Below the pieces are notes generated by a model. That model saw nothing but the letters and a program-made list of their open reading frames with translations, was not told the origin of the DNA and made no database searches. From contig CAVQZA010000001.1 of assembly GCA_963718355.1 (NCBI GenBank), forward strand, positions 56,839 through 120,838: 64,000 nucleotides of DNA. The letters run 5' to 3'. The position numbers were made by a program, and so were the translations under genes. This DNA is from CAVQZA01 sp963718355 (GTDB taxonomy: Bacteria > Actinomycetota > Thermoleophilia > Gaiellales > Gaiellaceae). This document shows positions 24,581 to 31,698 of this stretch, piece by piece. Within the stretch, counting starts at the first letter, position 1. Each line of letters opens with the position of its first letter.

Positions 24581-25627
24581 ATGACCCACCGCCAGCCGGC
24601 ACGAACAACGACTCGTCGGATCCGGATTCGCAGGATCCGCCTCGCCGGCCTGCTGGTCGTCATCGCGGCGATCGCCGCATCGTTCTCCCTTCAGTCGGGG
24701 GCGTCGTCCTCGACGGCTGCATCACCCATCGACGTCCTTGGCAGTGAGCGCCACGGTGCGCTCGGTGAAGCCCTGCCGAGCACGGTGTTTCCGGCAGACG
24801 GCCAGGCCGCGTTCTTCGTCACAGGACAGTCGCAGGTCCACGCCGGCCCGAACCAGCACGCGGCTGCGATCGCCAGCGTCGCGAAGGTCATGACGGCCTA
24901 TCTCGTGCTCCACGACGATCCGCTACGGCCCGGCGAGGACGGGCCAACGATCACGCTCACCGACGCCGATGTCGTCGACACCGACCGCCGGCGCGGACAG
25001 CACGAGTCGGTGGTGTCCATCGCCGCGGGAGAGAAATTGACCGAACAGCAGGCGCTGCAGGCACTGCTGCTGCCGTCGGCGAACAACATCGCCGCGGTTC
25101 TGGCGCGATGGGACGCGGGCTCGGTGGATCGGTTTGTTGCGCGGATGAATGCCGCCGCACGATCGCTGGGCATGACCCAAACCCGCTACACAGACCCGAG
25201 CGGCTACGACGACGCAACCGTGTCGACTGCCGCCGACCAGGTGCGCATCGTCGATCGGGCCATGCGCCTGCCGGCGTTCGCGAACATCGTCGCCACACCA
25301 AGCGCGACACTGCCTGTCGCCGGCACCGTCCACAACACCGACACATTGCTCGGGCACAACGGGTTCGTCGGCGTCAAGACCGGCTCGGACGCCGCGGCCG
25401 GCGGCTGCTTCGCCTTCCGGGCCATCCGCTGGATCGACGGCAAGCGGACGGCGATCACCGGGGTCGTGCTGGGCCAGCCCGGCCACGACCGGATCGCCGC
25501 GGGTCTCGCGGCCGCCAACGCCATGGTCGAACGCATCACCGGTCAACGGGCTGTGCCGGATCTGCGGCAACGGACCCCACCGCTTAGCACCGCGCCTCAA
25601 AGCCATCGAGCAGAGGAGACACGATGA
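24581..25627 (+). CDS. D-alanyl-D-alanine carboxypeptidase, S11 (DacA) family
   Basis: Penicillin-binding-type serine peptidase of 348 aa that trims the terminal D-Ala from peptidoglycan stem peptides. All three active-site motifs are present: Ser99-Val-Ala-Lys102, Ser166-Ala-Asn168 and Lys266-Thr-Gly268. An Arg-rich N-terminus leads into one membrane segment (LAGLLVVIAAIAASFSL), so the catalytic part is outside the membrane. An upstream in-frame TTG at 24521 is an alternative start, but the ATG at 24581 fits better. Divergent from a two-component system and followed by a lipoprotein gene overlapping its stop. Confidence 0.9.
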   Translation: MTHRQPARTTTRRIRIRRIRLAGLLVVIAAIAASFSLQSGASSSTAASPIDVLGSERHGALGEALPSTVFPADGQAAFFVTGQSQVHAGPNQHAAAIASVAKVMTAYLVLHDDPLRPGEDGPTITLTDADVVDTDRRRGQHESVVSIAAGEKLTEQQALQALLLPSANNIAAVLARWDAGSVDRFVARMNAAARSLGMTQTRYTDPSGYDDATVSTAADQVRIVDRAMRLPAFANIVATPSATLPVAGTVHNTDTLLGHNGFVGVKTGSDAAAGGCFAFRAIRWIDGKRTAITGVVLGQPGHDRIAAGLAAANAMVERITGQRAVPDLRQRTPPLSTAPQSHRAEETR

Positions 25628-26145
25628 GGAGAACACTTGGGCCGCCGGCCGCACTTGCCATGCTGGCCGTGATCGTCGCGGGCTGTTCGAACGGCACCGG
25701 CGTCCGCGCCGACAGCAGCACCACCGCCGCGCCTCAGCCGGCGGTGACCGCGCACGAGAAGGCGGCGAAGTTCGCAGACTGCATGCGCAAGAACGGGGTC
25801 AGCGCGTTCCCGGACCCGGACGCATCGGGCGCGCTCACCATCGATGGAGTGCTCAACGGCTCGTCGCTCGACCCGACCACAGCGGCGTGGAGGGACGCCA
25901 TCGGCGTGTGCAAACACCTGGAGCCATCGGGGTTCATGGGCCACAAGAGGAGTGCCCAGGAGCAGAAGCAAGCCCTCGAGTTCGCCCGGTGCGTGCGCGA
26001 GAACGGCGTGAAGGACTTTCCCGACCCCGCCGCGGACGAGCCCCTCATCAACACGTACCGAATCCCATCCTCCAGCCGGCCCGGTGGTATGGCCATCCTC
26101 AACGCCGCGACGCAGAAGTGCGGCGCACTTGGTTCGGCGACCTGA
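25624..26145 (+). CDS. Lipoprotein with an internal Cys-containing repeat
   Basis: Predicted lipoprotein of 173 aa with lipobox VIVAGC, lipidated Cys21. The mature part contains two copies of one motif, residues 50-66 and 120-136, both reading F-A-x-C-x-R-x-N-G-V-x-x-F-P-D-P, followed by further cysteines (Cys96, Cys165). Such repeats occur in uncharacterised actinobacterial envelope proteins, often next to MacB-type exporters; none is here. Its ATG overlaps the stop of the carboxypeptidase gene (ATGA), so the two proteins likely act together at the cell surface. Confidence 0.8.
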   Translation: MRRTLGPPAALAMLAVIVAGCSNGTGVRADSSTTAAPQPAVTAHEKAAKFADCMRKNGVSAFPDPDASGALTIDGVLNGSSLDPTTAAWRDAIGVCKHLEPSGFMGHKRSAQEQKQALEFARCVRENGVKDFPDPAADEPLINTYRIPSSSRPGGMAILNAATQKCGALGSAT

Positions 26146-26155
26146 CGGGCGCCTG

Positions 26156-27172
26156 TTACTCCTCAGGGCCGCGCTTCGCGCGCGAGGGCTGCACACGCTT
26201 CGGCTCGCCGGGCATCTTCGGGAAGTTCGGAGGGTACGGCGCCTCGCCGACGCCGTCGGCCTCCTCGCGCTCCACCCACTCGACGAGCGCGCCGAGGTCA
26301 CACACGGCCTCGTCGATGCCCGCGTGGAGGTCGCCGAGCTCGGCGAAGCGCGCCGGCATCGTCGCGAGCGTGAAGTCCTCGGTCTCGACCTCCTGCAGCT
26401 CGTCCCAGCCGACCGGTGCAGACACCGTCCCATCCGGCCGCGCGCGCACCGAGTAGCCCGAGGCGATCGTCCGGTCGCGCGCGTTCTGGTTGTAGTCGAT
26501 GAAGACCTTCTCGCCGCGCTCCTCCTTCCACCACGCGGTCGTGACCAGGTCGGGCGCCCGTCGCTCGACCTCGCGCGCGAACGCGAGCGCGCAGCGGCGC
26601 ACCTCCGTGAACGGGCGCAGCGGCTCGATCCTGCAGGCGACATGGATGCCGCGGTTCCCTGACGTCTTCGGCCAGCCGACGAAGCCGAGCTCGTCGAGTA
26701 CCTCGCGAACGACGACCGCGACACGCTTCGCCTCCGCGAACCCGGTGCCGGGCTGCGGGTCGATGTCGATCCGAAGCTCGTCGGGATGCTCGACGTCCGC
26801 CCGCCGCGACGGCCAGGGGTGGAAGTCCAGCGTGCCCAGGTTCGCCGCCCAGATCACATGCGCGAGCTCCGTCACGCAGAGCTCATCCGCGTGCCGCCCC
26901 GAGGGAAACGTGACGCGAGCGGTCTCGATCCACTCGGGCCGCTTCTCCGGAACCCGCTTCTGGTAGATCGCCTCGCCCTCGGCCCCGTCCGGATGGCGCT
27001 TGAGCTGCGTCGGGCGCTCGTACAACGCGCGCACGATCCCCTCGCCGACCGAGAGGTAGTAGCGGACGAGGTCGAGCTTCGTCTCACCGCGCGTCGAGAA
27101 GTACACCTTGTCCGGGTTCGTGACCTTGACGAGGCGCTCCCCGACCTCGAGCTCGATGAAAGGCGACGGCAC
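26156..27172 (-). CDS. LigD-type DNA polymerase/primase domain protein
   Basis: Stand-alone polymerase domain of 338 aa of the archaeo-eukaryotic primase superfamily, as in non-homologous end-joining LigD. Recognisable blocks are VKVTNPDKVYFS, the LDFHPWPSR and ELRIDIDPQPG region with the catalytic Asp-x-Asp, SGNRGIHVACRI, and VFIDYNQNARDRTIASGYSVR. No ligase or 3'-phosphoesterase domain is attached, a split arrangement known in actinobacteria. The GTG at 27172 fits the family N-terminus. Divergent from groES. The LigC-type ligase at 21650 is a possible partner. Confidence 0.88.
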   Translation of the reverse strand: MPSPFIELEVGERLVKVTNPDKVYFSTRGETKLDLVRYYLSVGEGIVRALYERPTQLKRHPDGAEGEAIYQKRVPEKRPEWIETARVTFPSGRHADELCVTELAHVIWAANLGTLDFHPWPSRRADVEHPDELRIDIDPQPGTGFAEAKRVAVVVREVLDELGFVGWPKTSGNRGIHVACRIEPLRPFTEVRRCALAFAREVERRAPDLVTTAWWKEERGEKVFIDYNQNARDRTIASGYSVRARPDGTVSAPVGWDELQEVETEDFTLATMPARFAELGDLHAGIDEAVCDLGALVEWVEREEADGVGEAPYPPNFPKMPGEPKRVQPSRAKRGPEE

Positions 27173-27196
27173 GATCGCAAGTATCGTTTCTCGACG

Positions 27197-27487
27197 ATGA
27201 TCGAGGAACCGCAGCGCACCGACCTCACACTCGAGCCGCTCGACGACTACGTCGTGATCCAGCCCTCCGACGAGGAGACCGAGACCCGCCACGGGCTGAT
27301 CATTCCCGCGAGCGAGGACACCGGCGCCCGCAGCGGCGTCGTCACCGCGGTCGGCGACAGCGCGTCCGGGATCGAGCCTGGCGACAAGGTGCTCTTCCCG
27401 AAGCACGCGGGCTTCGACGTCCGGCTCGGCGGCTCGTCGCTGAAGGTGCTCCGCCGCGGCGAGTTGATCGCCCGCGTGCACGATTGA
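27197..27487 (+). CDS. groES: Co-chaperonin GroES
   Basis: Small heptameric co-chaperonin of 96 aa that caps GroEL. It has the Cpn10 pattern: LEPLDDYVVIQPSDEETETRHGLIIPAS, then GVVTAVGDS, GDKVLFPKHAGFDV and LKVLRRGELIARV. There is no groEL beside it, so it is an orphan copy in this region. A -10-like TATCGT at 27182-27187 lies nine bases before the ATG. It is directly followed by a large palindromic element. Confidence 0.92.
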   Translation: MIEEPQRTDLTLEPLDDYVVIQPSDEETETRHGLIIPASEDTGARSGVVTAVGDSASGIEPGDKVLFPKHAGFDVRLGGSSLKVLRRGELIARVHD

Positions 27488-27649
27488 GAACTCGCCGCAG
27501 AATGACGGCTCGCCGACGGGATGCGATGGGCGACTGCGAGGCTAGGACGCAGGGAGCCTCGATAGCAACGCTATCGGGGCGACTGAGGACGACGCATCGC
27601 GCCGCCTAGCGCGGCCCGGCGGCACAGCGCTTCGTTCTGCGGCGAGTTC
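27488..27649. repeat. 162-base nested palindromic element
   Basis: The element begins on the base after the groES stop. Its outer arms are a perfect 15-base inverted repeat: GAACTCGCCGCAGAA at 27488-27502 and TTCTGCGGCGAGTTC at 27635-27649. Inside is an 11-bp hairpin, GCCTCGATAGC-AAC-GCTATCGGGGC (27556-27580, one G-T pair), and GCGATG pairs with CATCGC further out. It could be a structured RNA, a groES terminator or a mobile repeat; I do not recognise the family. Confidence 0.6.
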
Positions 27650-27833
27650 AAACAGAAATGGGCCCTAGAAAGCGCGAAGCCCGCCGGGGGGACGGGCATT
27701 CGCCGCAGATGCCGGGGAGGGGGTTCCTGGAGGGGGATCCGGCAAGTAGGACTCTGGCACCCCGCACCGGGAGATGCGTCCCTACGAAGGGTGATTTGCC
27801 AGTCCCCCCGTGCGCTATCCTGCCCCCGCGTTC
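27650..27833. other. Intergenic region before the serine tRNAs
   Basis: Together with the palindromic element, this makes a gene-free stretch of 346 bases between groES and the first tRNA. I see no coding frame of credible composition and no clear promoter for the tRNAs. Confidence 0.4.
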
Positions 27834-27924
27834 GGAGAAGTGGCCGAGTGGCTGAAGGCGGCGCCCTGCTAAGGCGTTAAGGGGGTTCTAACCTCCTTCG
27901 AGGGTTCGAATCCCTCCTTCTCCG
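27834..27924 (+). tRNA. tRNA-Ser(GCT)
   Basis: A class II tRNA of 91 nt. The acceptor stem pairs GGAGAAG with CTTCTCC, the anticodon loop CTGCTAA carries GCT, the variable arm is long, and the T arm is GAGGGTTCGAATCCCTC. The discriminator is G. CCA is not encoded. Confidence 0.95.
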
Positions 27925-27927
27925 CTC

Positions 27928-28016
27928 GGAGGGGTGGCAGAGCGGTCGAATGCGGCGGTCTCGAAAACCGTTATCCGTCGTAAGGCGGATCGAGAGTTCA
28001 AATCTCTCCCCCTCCG
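27928..28016 (+). tRNA. tRNA-Ser(CGA)
   Basis: A class II tRNA of 89 nt starting 3 bases after the previous one. The acceptor stem pairs GGAGGGG with CCCCTCC. The anticodon loop CTCGAAA carries CGA, the long variable arm is TCCGTCGTAAGGCGGA, and the T loop is TTCAAAT. CCA is not encoded. It is followed 6 bases later by the first copy of a 34-base repeat. Confidence 0.95.
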
Positions 28017-28022
28017 CTGACT

Positions 28023-28056
28023 AGCCGAATCCCGCCTCGTACGCGGGATTCCGGCG
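28023..28056. repeat. 34-base direct repeat, copy 1
   Basis: Identical over 34 bases to 29547-29580. It contains a perfect hairpin, GAATCCCGC-N7-GCGGGATTC, and lies just downstream of tRNA-Ser(CGA). Read on the minus strand it spells the same protein end (RRNPAYEAGFG) as the unknown gene at 29521, but followed at once by a stop, so it may be a remnant of that gene. The two copies flank xylose isomerase. Confidence 0.75.
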
Positions 28057-28168
28057 AGTTCGTGAACCCGGAGAAAGACCGTATACGCTGGTTCGCGGTG
28101 CTGGTCACGGCGGTGCGCCTCGATCCGGTGCTCTCTAGACGCCAATCAACCTCCTGAGGAGCCGCGAC

Positions 28169-29497
28169 GTGACTCAGCCGTTCTTTCCCACAGTCCCAGA
28201 GCAGATTCCGTACGCGGGCGCCGCATCGGACGAGCCCCTTGCATTCAAGGCGTATGACCCGGAGCTCGTCATCCGGGGAAGGCGGATGGAGGATTGGCTA
28301 CAGGTTAGCGTCGCGTACTGGCACTCGTTCGCCGCGAATGGGAGCGACATGTTCGGGACCGGGACGCTCGACCGTCCGTGGGCACAACGGCCGGGCGATC
28401 CGATGGCAGCCGCACGCGAGAAGATGGCAGCAGCGTTCGAGTTCGTCGAGAAGCTCGGCGTGCCGTTCTACTGCTTCCATGACGTCGACGTCGCGCCGAC
28501 CGGGACGAGCTTCCAGGAGTTCAGGTCGAATCTCGACGCTCTCGCCGACGACGCGCTCGGCTACCAGGAGCGGACCGGCATCCGTCTGCTCTGGGGGACG
28601 GCGAACCTGTTCACTCACCCCCGCTTCCAGGCGGGCGCGTCGACGAACCCCGACCCGGAGGTGTTTGCCTATGCAGCCGCTCAGGTCAAGCACATGCTCG
28701 AGGTCACGAAACGCCTCGGGGCAGCGAACTACGTCCTCTGGGGCGGCCGCGAGGGGTACGACTCGCTGCTCAACACCGACCTGCACCGTGAAGGCGAGCA
28801 GCTTGCCCGCTTCCTCCACCTGGTGGCCGACGAGAAACACCGAATCGGCTTCGACGGGACGCTGCTGATCGAGCCGAAGCCGATGGAGCCGACGAAGCAT
28901 CAGTACGACCACGACGCCGCCGTCGTACACGGCTTTCTCGTCCGTCATGGGCTCGAAGGCGAGTACAAGCTCAACATCGAAGCGAACCACGCAACGCTTG
29001 CCGGCAACTCCTTCCACCACGAAATCGCCTACGCGACAGCCAACGACCTCCTCGGCTCGGTCGACGCGAACCGAGGCGACCCCCAGAACGGCTGGGACAC
29101 CGACCAGTTCCCCAACTCGGTCGAGGACCTCGCGCTGGTGTTGTACGAGATCGTGCGGGCAGGCGGGCTGGGAAGCGGCGGCTTCAACTTCGACGCGAAG
29201 TTGCGACGCCAATCGATCGACCGAGTCGACCTCTTTCACGCCCATATCGGCGGCATCGACACCCTCGCGCGCGCGCTGATCGTTGCGGCGAAGCTCGCAG
29301 ACGACGGCACTCTCGGCCGGATGAAGGATCAGCGCTACTCGGGCTGGGAATCCGAGCTCGGCCGTGCGATCACCGACGGGACCGCGACCCTCGCAGAGCT
29401 GGCCGACCGCGTCGAGAAAGGCGAGATCGACCCCACTCCGGTCTCGGGAAAGCAAGAGCTGTACGAAAACGTCGTCAACGAAGCCCTCTGGGGCTGA
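28169..29497 (+). CDS. xylA: Xylose isomerase
   Basis: Interconverts D-xylose and D-xylulose (and glucose/fructose) using two divalent metals. At 442 aa it is a long (class II) form. Diagnostic blocks are FYCFHDVDVAPTG with the catalytic His, VLWGGREGYDSLLNTD, LLIEPKPMEPTKHQYD, NIEANHATLAGNSFHHE and DANRGDPQNGWDTDQFP with the metal ligands. AGGAG precedes the GTG start. No xylulokinase or xylose transporter is beside it. It sits alone between two copies of a 34-base repeat next to a tRNA gene. Confidence 0.95.
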   Translation: MTQPFFPTVPEQIPYAGAASDEPLAFKAYDPELVIRGRRMEDWLQVSVAYWHSFAANGSDMFGTGTLDRPWAQRPGDPMAAAREKMAAAFEFVEKLGVPFYCFHDVDVAPTGTSFQEFRSNLDALADDALGYQERTGIRLLWGTANLFTHPRFQAGASTNPDPEVFAYAAAQVKHMLEVTKRLGAANYVLWGGREGYDSLLNTDLHREGEQLARFLHLVADEKHRIGFDGTLLIEPKPMEPTKHQYDHDAAVVHGFLVRHGLEGEYKLNIEANHATLAGNSFHHEIAYATANDLLGSVDANRGDPQNGWDTDQFPNSVEDLALVLYEIVRAGGLGSGGFNFDAKLRRQSIDRVDLFHAHIGGIDTLARALIVAAKLADDGTLGRMKDQRYSGWESELGRAITDGTATLAELADRVEKGEIDPTPVSGKQELYENVVNEALWG

Positions 29498-29520
29498 CGA
29501 GCACCGGCCCGCGGAACGGC

Positions 29521-30312
29521 TTACATCCCTCCGCCTCCGCTCACAGAGCCGAATCCCGCCTCGTACGCGGGATTCCGGCGGGCGACGGCCGCGAGCGCGC
29601 GACGGTTCGCCTGCTCGAGGCGCGACGCGGCATCCGGCGAGAGGACGTCGCAGACGAAGTCCCAGTGGAGCGAGACAAGGTCGCCCGGGGCGAGCAAGGG
29701 GACGAAGGCGAGACCGTCGTCGCGCCAGCGCACGGTCCGCGCCTCGGGCTCGGCGAGGCGCAGGACGCCGTCGTCGAAGCGCAGTGGTCGCGCGAGCACG
29801 ATCGCGTCGTCGGCGCCCACGGAGAGCACCCGCGCGGGTGTCGTGCGGCACTGGTCGAGGATTCGCAGCGGCTCGTCGACGATTCCGGTTCGCATCAGTC
29901 CGAGCCAGGGGTACACCGCGAAGACGTGGAAGCAGTGGTGCGGGACGGCGCCGGCGGCGACCGCGTCGACGACGTGCTCTTGCGTCCGGCCGAGCCGCCC
30001 GCGGAAGCGGTCGTCGACGTGATGGACGAGGTCGCCCGGCCCGACCCGGTCGAGCAGCTCGTTGCCAACCCAGTAGGCCTCGACCACACGCGGGTCGAGC
30101 GGATCGTCGAGCCCGTTGCAGCCCGCGATCAGCTCGAGATACGGCCAGGCGCCCTCGAAGGTGCGCGCGAGCTCGCTCAGGCCGCCGTCCGACTCGCCAG
30201 CATCGCCGTACTGGATCAGCGTGTGTTGCACGTCGGCGCCGCAGAGCCCGAGCGAGTTCGGCGGATAGGCATAGCGCGCGAAGAGCAACGCGCCCGGGAC
30301 GACCGCCGTCAC
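29521..30312 (-). CDS. Uncharacterised protein at the end of the hydrogenase operon (DUF6390-like)
   Basis: Protein of 263 aa without signal peptide or membrane segments. Visible blocks are GALLFARYAYPPNSLGLCGADV, LARTFEGAWPYLELIAGCNGLDDPLDPRVVEAYWVGN and VPHHCFHVFAVYPWLGL. It has several His and Cys residues that could bind metal. From memory it resembles DUF6390, a name I give tentatively. The GTG start overlaps the stop of the transporter gene, placing it in the hydrogenase operon. The last codons contain copy 2 of the 34-base repeat and the unusual tail SVSGGGGM. Confidence 0.65.
   Translation of the reverse strand: MTAVVPGALLFARYAYPPNSLGLCGADVQHTLIQYGDAGESDGGLSELARTFEGAWPYLELIAGCNGLDDPLDPRVVEAYWVGNELLDRVGPGDLVHHVDDRFRGRLGRTQEHVVDAVAAGAVPHHCFHVFAVYPWLGLMRTGIVDEPLRILDQCRTTPARVLSVGADDAIVLARPLRFDDGVLRLAEPEARTVRWRDDGLAFVPLLAPGDLVSLHWDFVCDVLSPDAASRLEQANRRALAAVARRNPAYEAGFGSVSGGGGM
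29547..29580. repeat. 34-base direct repeat, copy 2
   Basis: Identical to 28023-28056, 1,524 bases away in the same orientation. This copy lies inside the 3' end of the unknown gene at 29521-30312. CCTCCGCT also occurs shortly before both copies. Confidence 0.75.
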
Positions 30313-31220
30313 GTGCTCGTCTCGGCCCTGCGGCCGCGCAGGGCGATCGCGCCGATCAACACCGCGCCTGCGGCGACGATAACCGTTCCCCCGGCGCTGA
30401 CCGACGCACCGTCGATCGCGCCGGCGAGCAGCGCCGTGATCACCGCTCCGAAGACGAGCACCGCGGTCACGTCGATCGCCTGCGCCCGCGCGAGCGCCGC
30501 GTACCAGAGCGTTACGTAGGCGGTGAGCAGGAGCCCGGTGAGCAGCACCCAGCGCCACTGCTCGGCGCCGAGCCCCGTCAGCGCCCCCATCTTTCCGGAC
30601 ACGGCGACCCACGCGACGAGAACGCCTGTGCCGATCGCCATCCGAGCAGCACCGAGGGTGCGCGAGGGCACCGTGGTGAGCAGGCGCTTCGCGATCACGA
30701 CCTCGATCGCCCAGAGGATCGTCGCCGCGAGGATCATCGCCTCGCCCTGGCCGAACGCGATCGTTCCCGCGCTGCCGATGATCCAGGCCTGACCGATCAC
30801 GAGCAGCGAGATCGCGAGGATGTGCGGCACGCCGAAGCGCTCGCGCAGCAGCGGCACCGCGAGCAGCGCGACCCATACGACGAGGGTCTTCTGGATGAAC
30901 GCAGCCTGGGTCGCCTCCGCCCGCGCGAGACCTTCGAAGAAGAGGATGAACGGGACGCTGCCGCCGACGACGCCCACGGCGAGCAGGCCGAGCCACTCCC
31001 GCCGCCCGAGGGGCTTGCGATTCTCAGGGGCCGGCCGCGAGAAGGCCGACCAGGACAGGAGGAGCACCATCAGCAGGACGGCGGCGACCAGGTTCTTGGC
31101 GGTCGTGTAGACCGTCGCGTCGTGGAAGTGCTTGACGCCGCGGCCGTTGACGTAGATCGAGACGCCGCTGACGACCGCCGTCGCGAAAGCGAGCGAGATG
31201 CCGAGCGCACGCGTGCTCAT
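30309..31220 (-). CDS. EamA/DMT-family transporter
   Basis: Membrane protein of 303 aa with ten hydrophobic segments in two EamA-type halves, as in the drug/metabolite transporter superfamily. Examples are VVGGSVPFILFFEGLARAEATQAAFIQKTLVVWVALLAVPLL in the first half and YAALARAQAIDVTAVLVFGAVITALL in the second. Its start overlaps the hypC stop and its stop overlaps the next gene, so it is part of the hydrogenase operon. A role in metal or cofactor supply for the hydrogenase is possible but only inferred from position. Confidence 0.85.
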   Translation of the reverse strand: MSTRALGISLAFATAVVSGVSIYVNGRGVKHFHDATVYTTAKNLVAAVLLMVLLLSWSAFSRPAPENRKPLGRREWLGLLAVGVVGGSVPFILFFEGLARAEATQAAFIQKTLVVWVALLAVPLLRERFGVPHILAISLLVIGQAWIIGSAGTIAFGQGEAMILAATILWAIEVVIAKRLLTTVPSRTLGAARMAIGTGVLVAWVAVSGKMGALTGLGAEQWRWVLLTGLLLTAYVTLWYAALARAQAIDVTAVLVFGAVITALLAGAIDGASVSAGGTVIVAAGAVLIGAIALRGRRAETST

Positions 31221-31438
31221 CGGACTGCCTCCGTTCCATCTCGCAGGTTCAGCGCCTGGCGAGCGGCGCCCGGGTCGAGCACCTCGACCGGGATCCCGAG
31301 GTGCACGAGGACGTAGTCGCCGGGCTTCGCCTCAGGCAGGAACGCGAGCGACACGACGTCGCCGTCATCGAGCCGGCCGAGGCGCGCGCCGTCCTCGTCC
31401 CACGCCTCGGCGAGCGCCGCGATTCCGCCGAGGCACAT
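31217..31438 (-). CDS. hypC: HypC/HupF-family hydrogenase maturation chaperone
   Basis: Small chaperone of 73 aa that carries the Fe(CN)2CO unit to the hydrogenase large subunit. It starts MCLGGIAAL, with the essential Cys2 of the family, and has the GDYVLVHLGIPVEVLD block that corresponds to the usual GDYVLVHVGFAI motif. I chose the ATG at 31438, which leaves Cys at position 2; the GTG directly before it would add one residue. The start overlaps the stop of the HypA-like gene (TGATG). hypB, D, E and F are not in the window. Confidence 0.88.
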   Translation of the reverse strand: MCLGGIAALAEAWDEDGARLGRLDDGDVVSLAFLPEAKPGDYVLVHLGIPVEVLDPGAARQALNLRDGTEAVR

Positions 31439-31698
31439 CACGCCACCTCGACGCTGAGGAGCACGACGCCCTGCGCCCGCTCGCCGGTCAGGTCGTCATC
31501 GACTACGGCATCCACCTCGGCGCCCTCCGCGAGCGTGCCGCGGGCGGCGTCGTCGAAGTGCTCACGGAAGTGCTCCGGCGTGAAGTGCGAGAGCGGCCCG
31601 AGGAGCACCTCGACCCGCGTCACCGCCGTCGCGCCCTCCGTCTGGGCCACGTCCTCCACCTTCGTCATCAGGTCGATGATCAGCTTGCGCTCGTGCAC
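31438..31698 (-). CDS. HypA-like protein lacking the zinc module
   Basis: Protein of 86 aa starting M-H-E, as in HypA, where His2 is a nickel ligand. The alpha/beta part (VTRVEVLLGPLSHFTPEHFREHFD, then AEVDAVVDDDLTGERAQGVVLLSVEVA) resembles the nickel-binding domain. The protein has no cysteine at all, so the two CxxC pairs of the HypA zinc domain are missing and it is about 30 residues shorter than usual. The GTG start lies inside the end of the protease gene. It may insert nickel without zinc control or have another role. Confidence 0.7.
   Translation of the reverse strand: MHERKLIIDLMTKVEDVAQTEGATAVTRVEVLLGPLSHFTPEHFREHFDDAARGTLAEGAEVDAVVDDDLTGERAQGVVLLSVEVA

Noticed and set aside
22712..25627. 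Vancomycin-resistance (van) cluster
   Set aside because: Two-component and D-Ala carboxypeptidase genes are present, but no vanH, vanA-type ligase or vanX, so ordinary cell-wall control is more likely.
28023..29580. Integrative element with attL and attR
   Set aside because: The repeats fit the idea, but there is no integrase and the interval holds only xylA; kept as an open observation, not called a mobile element.
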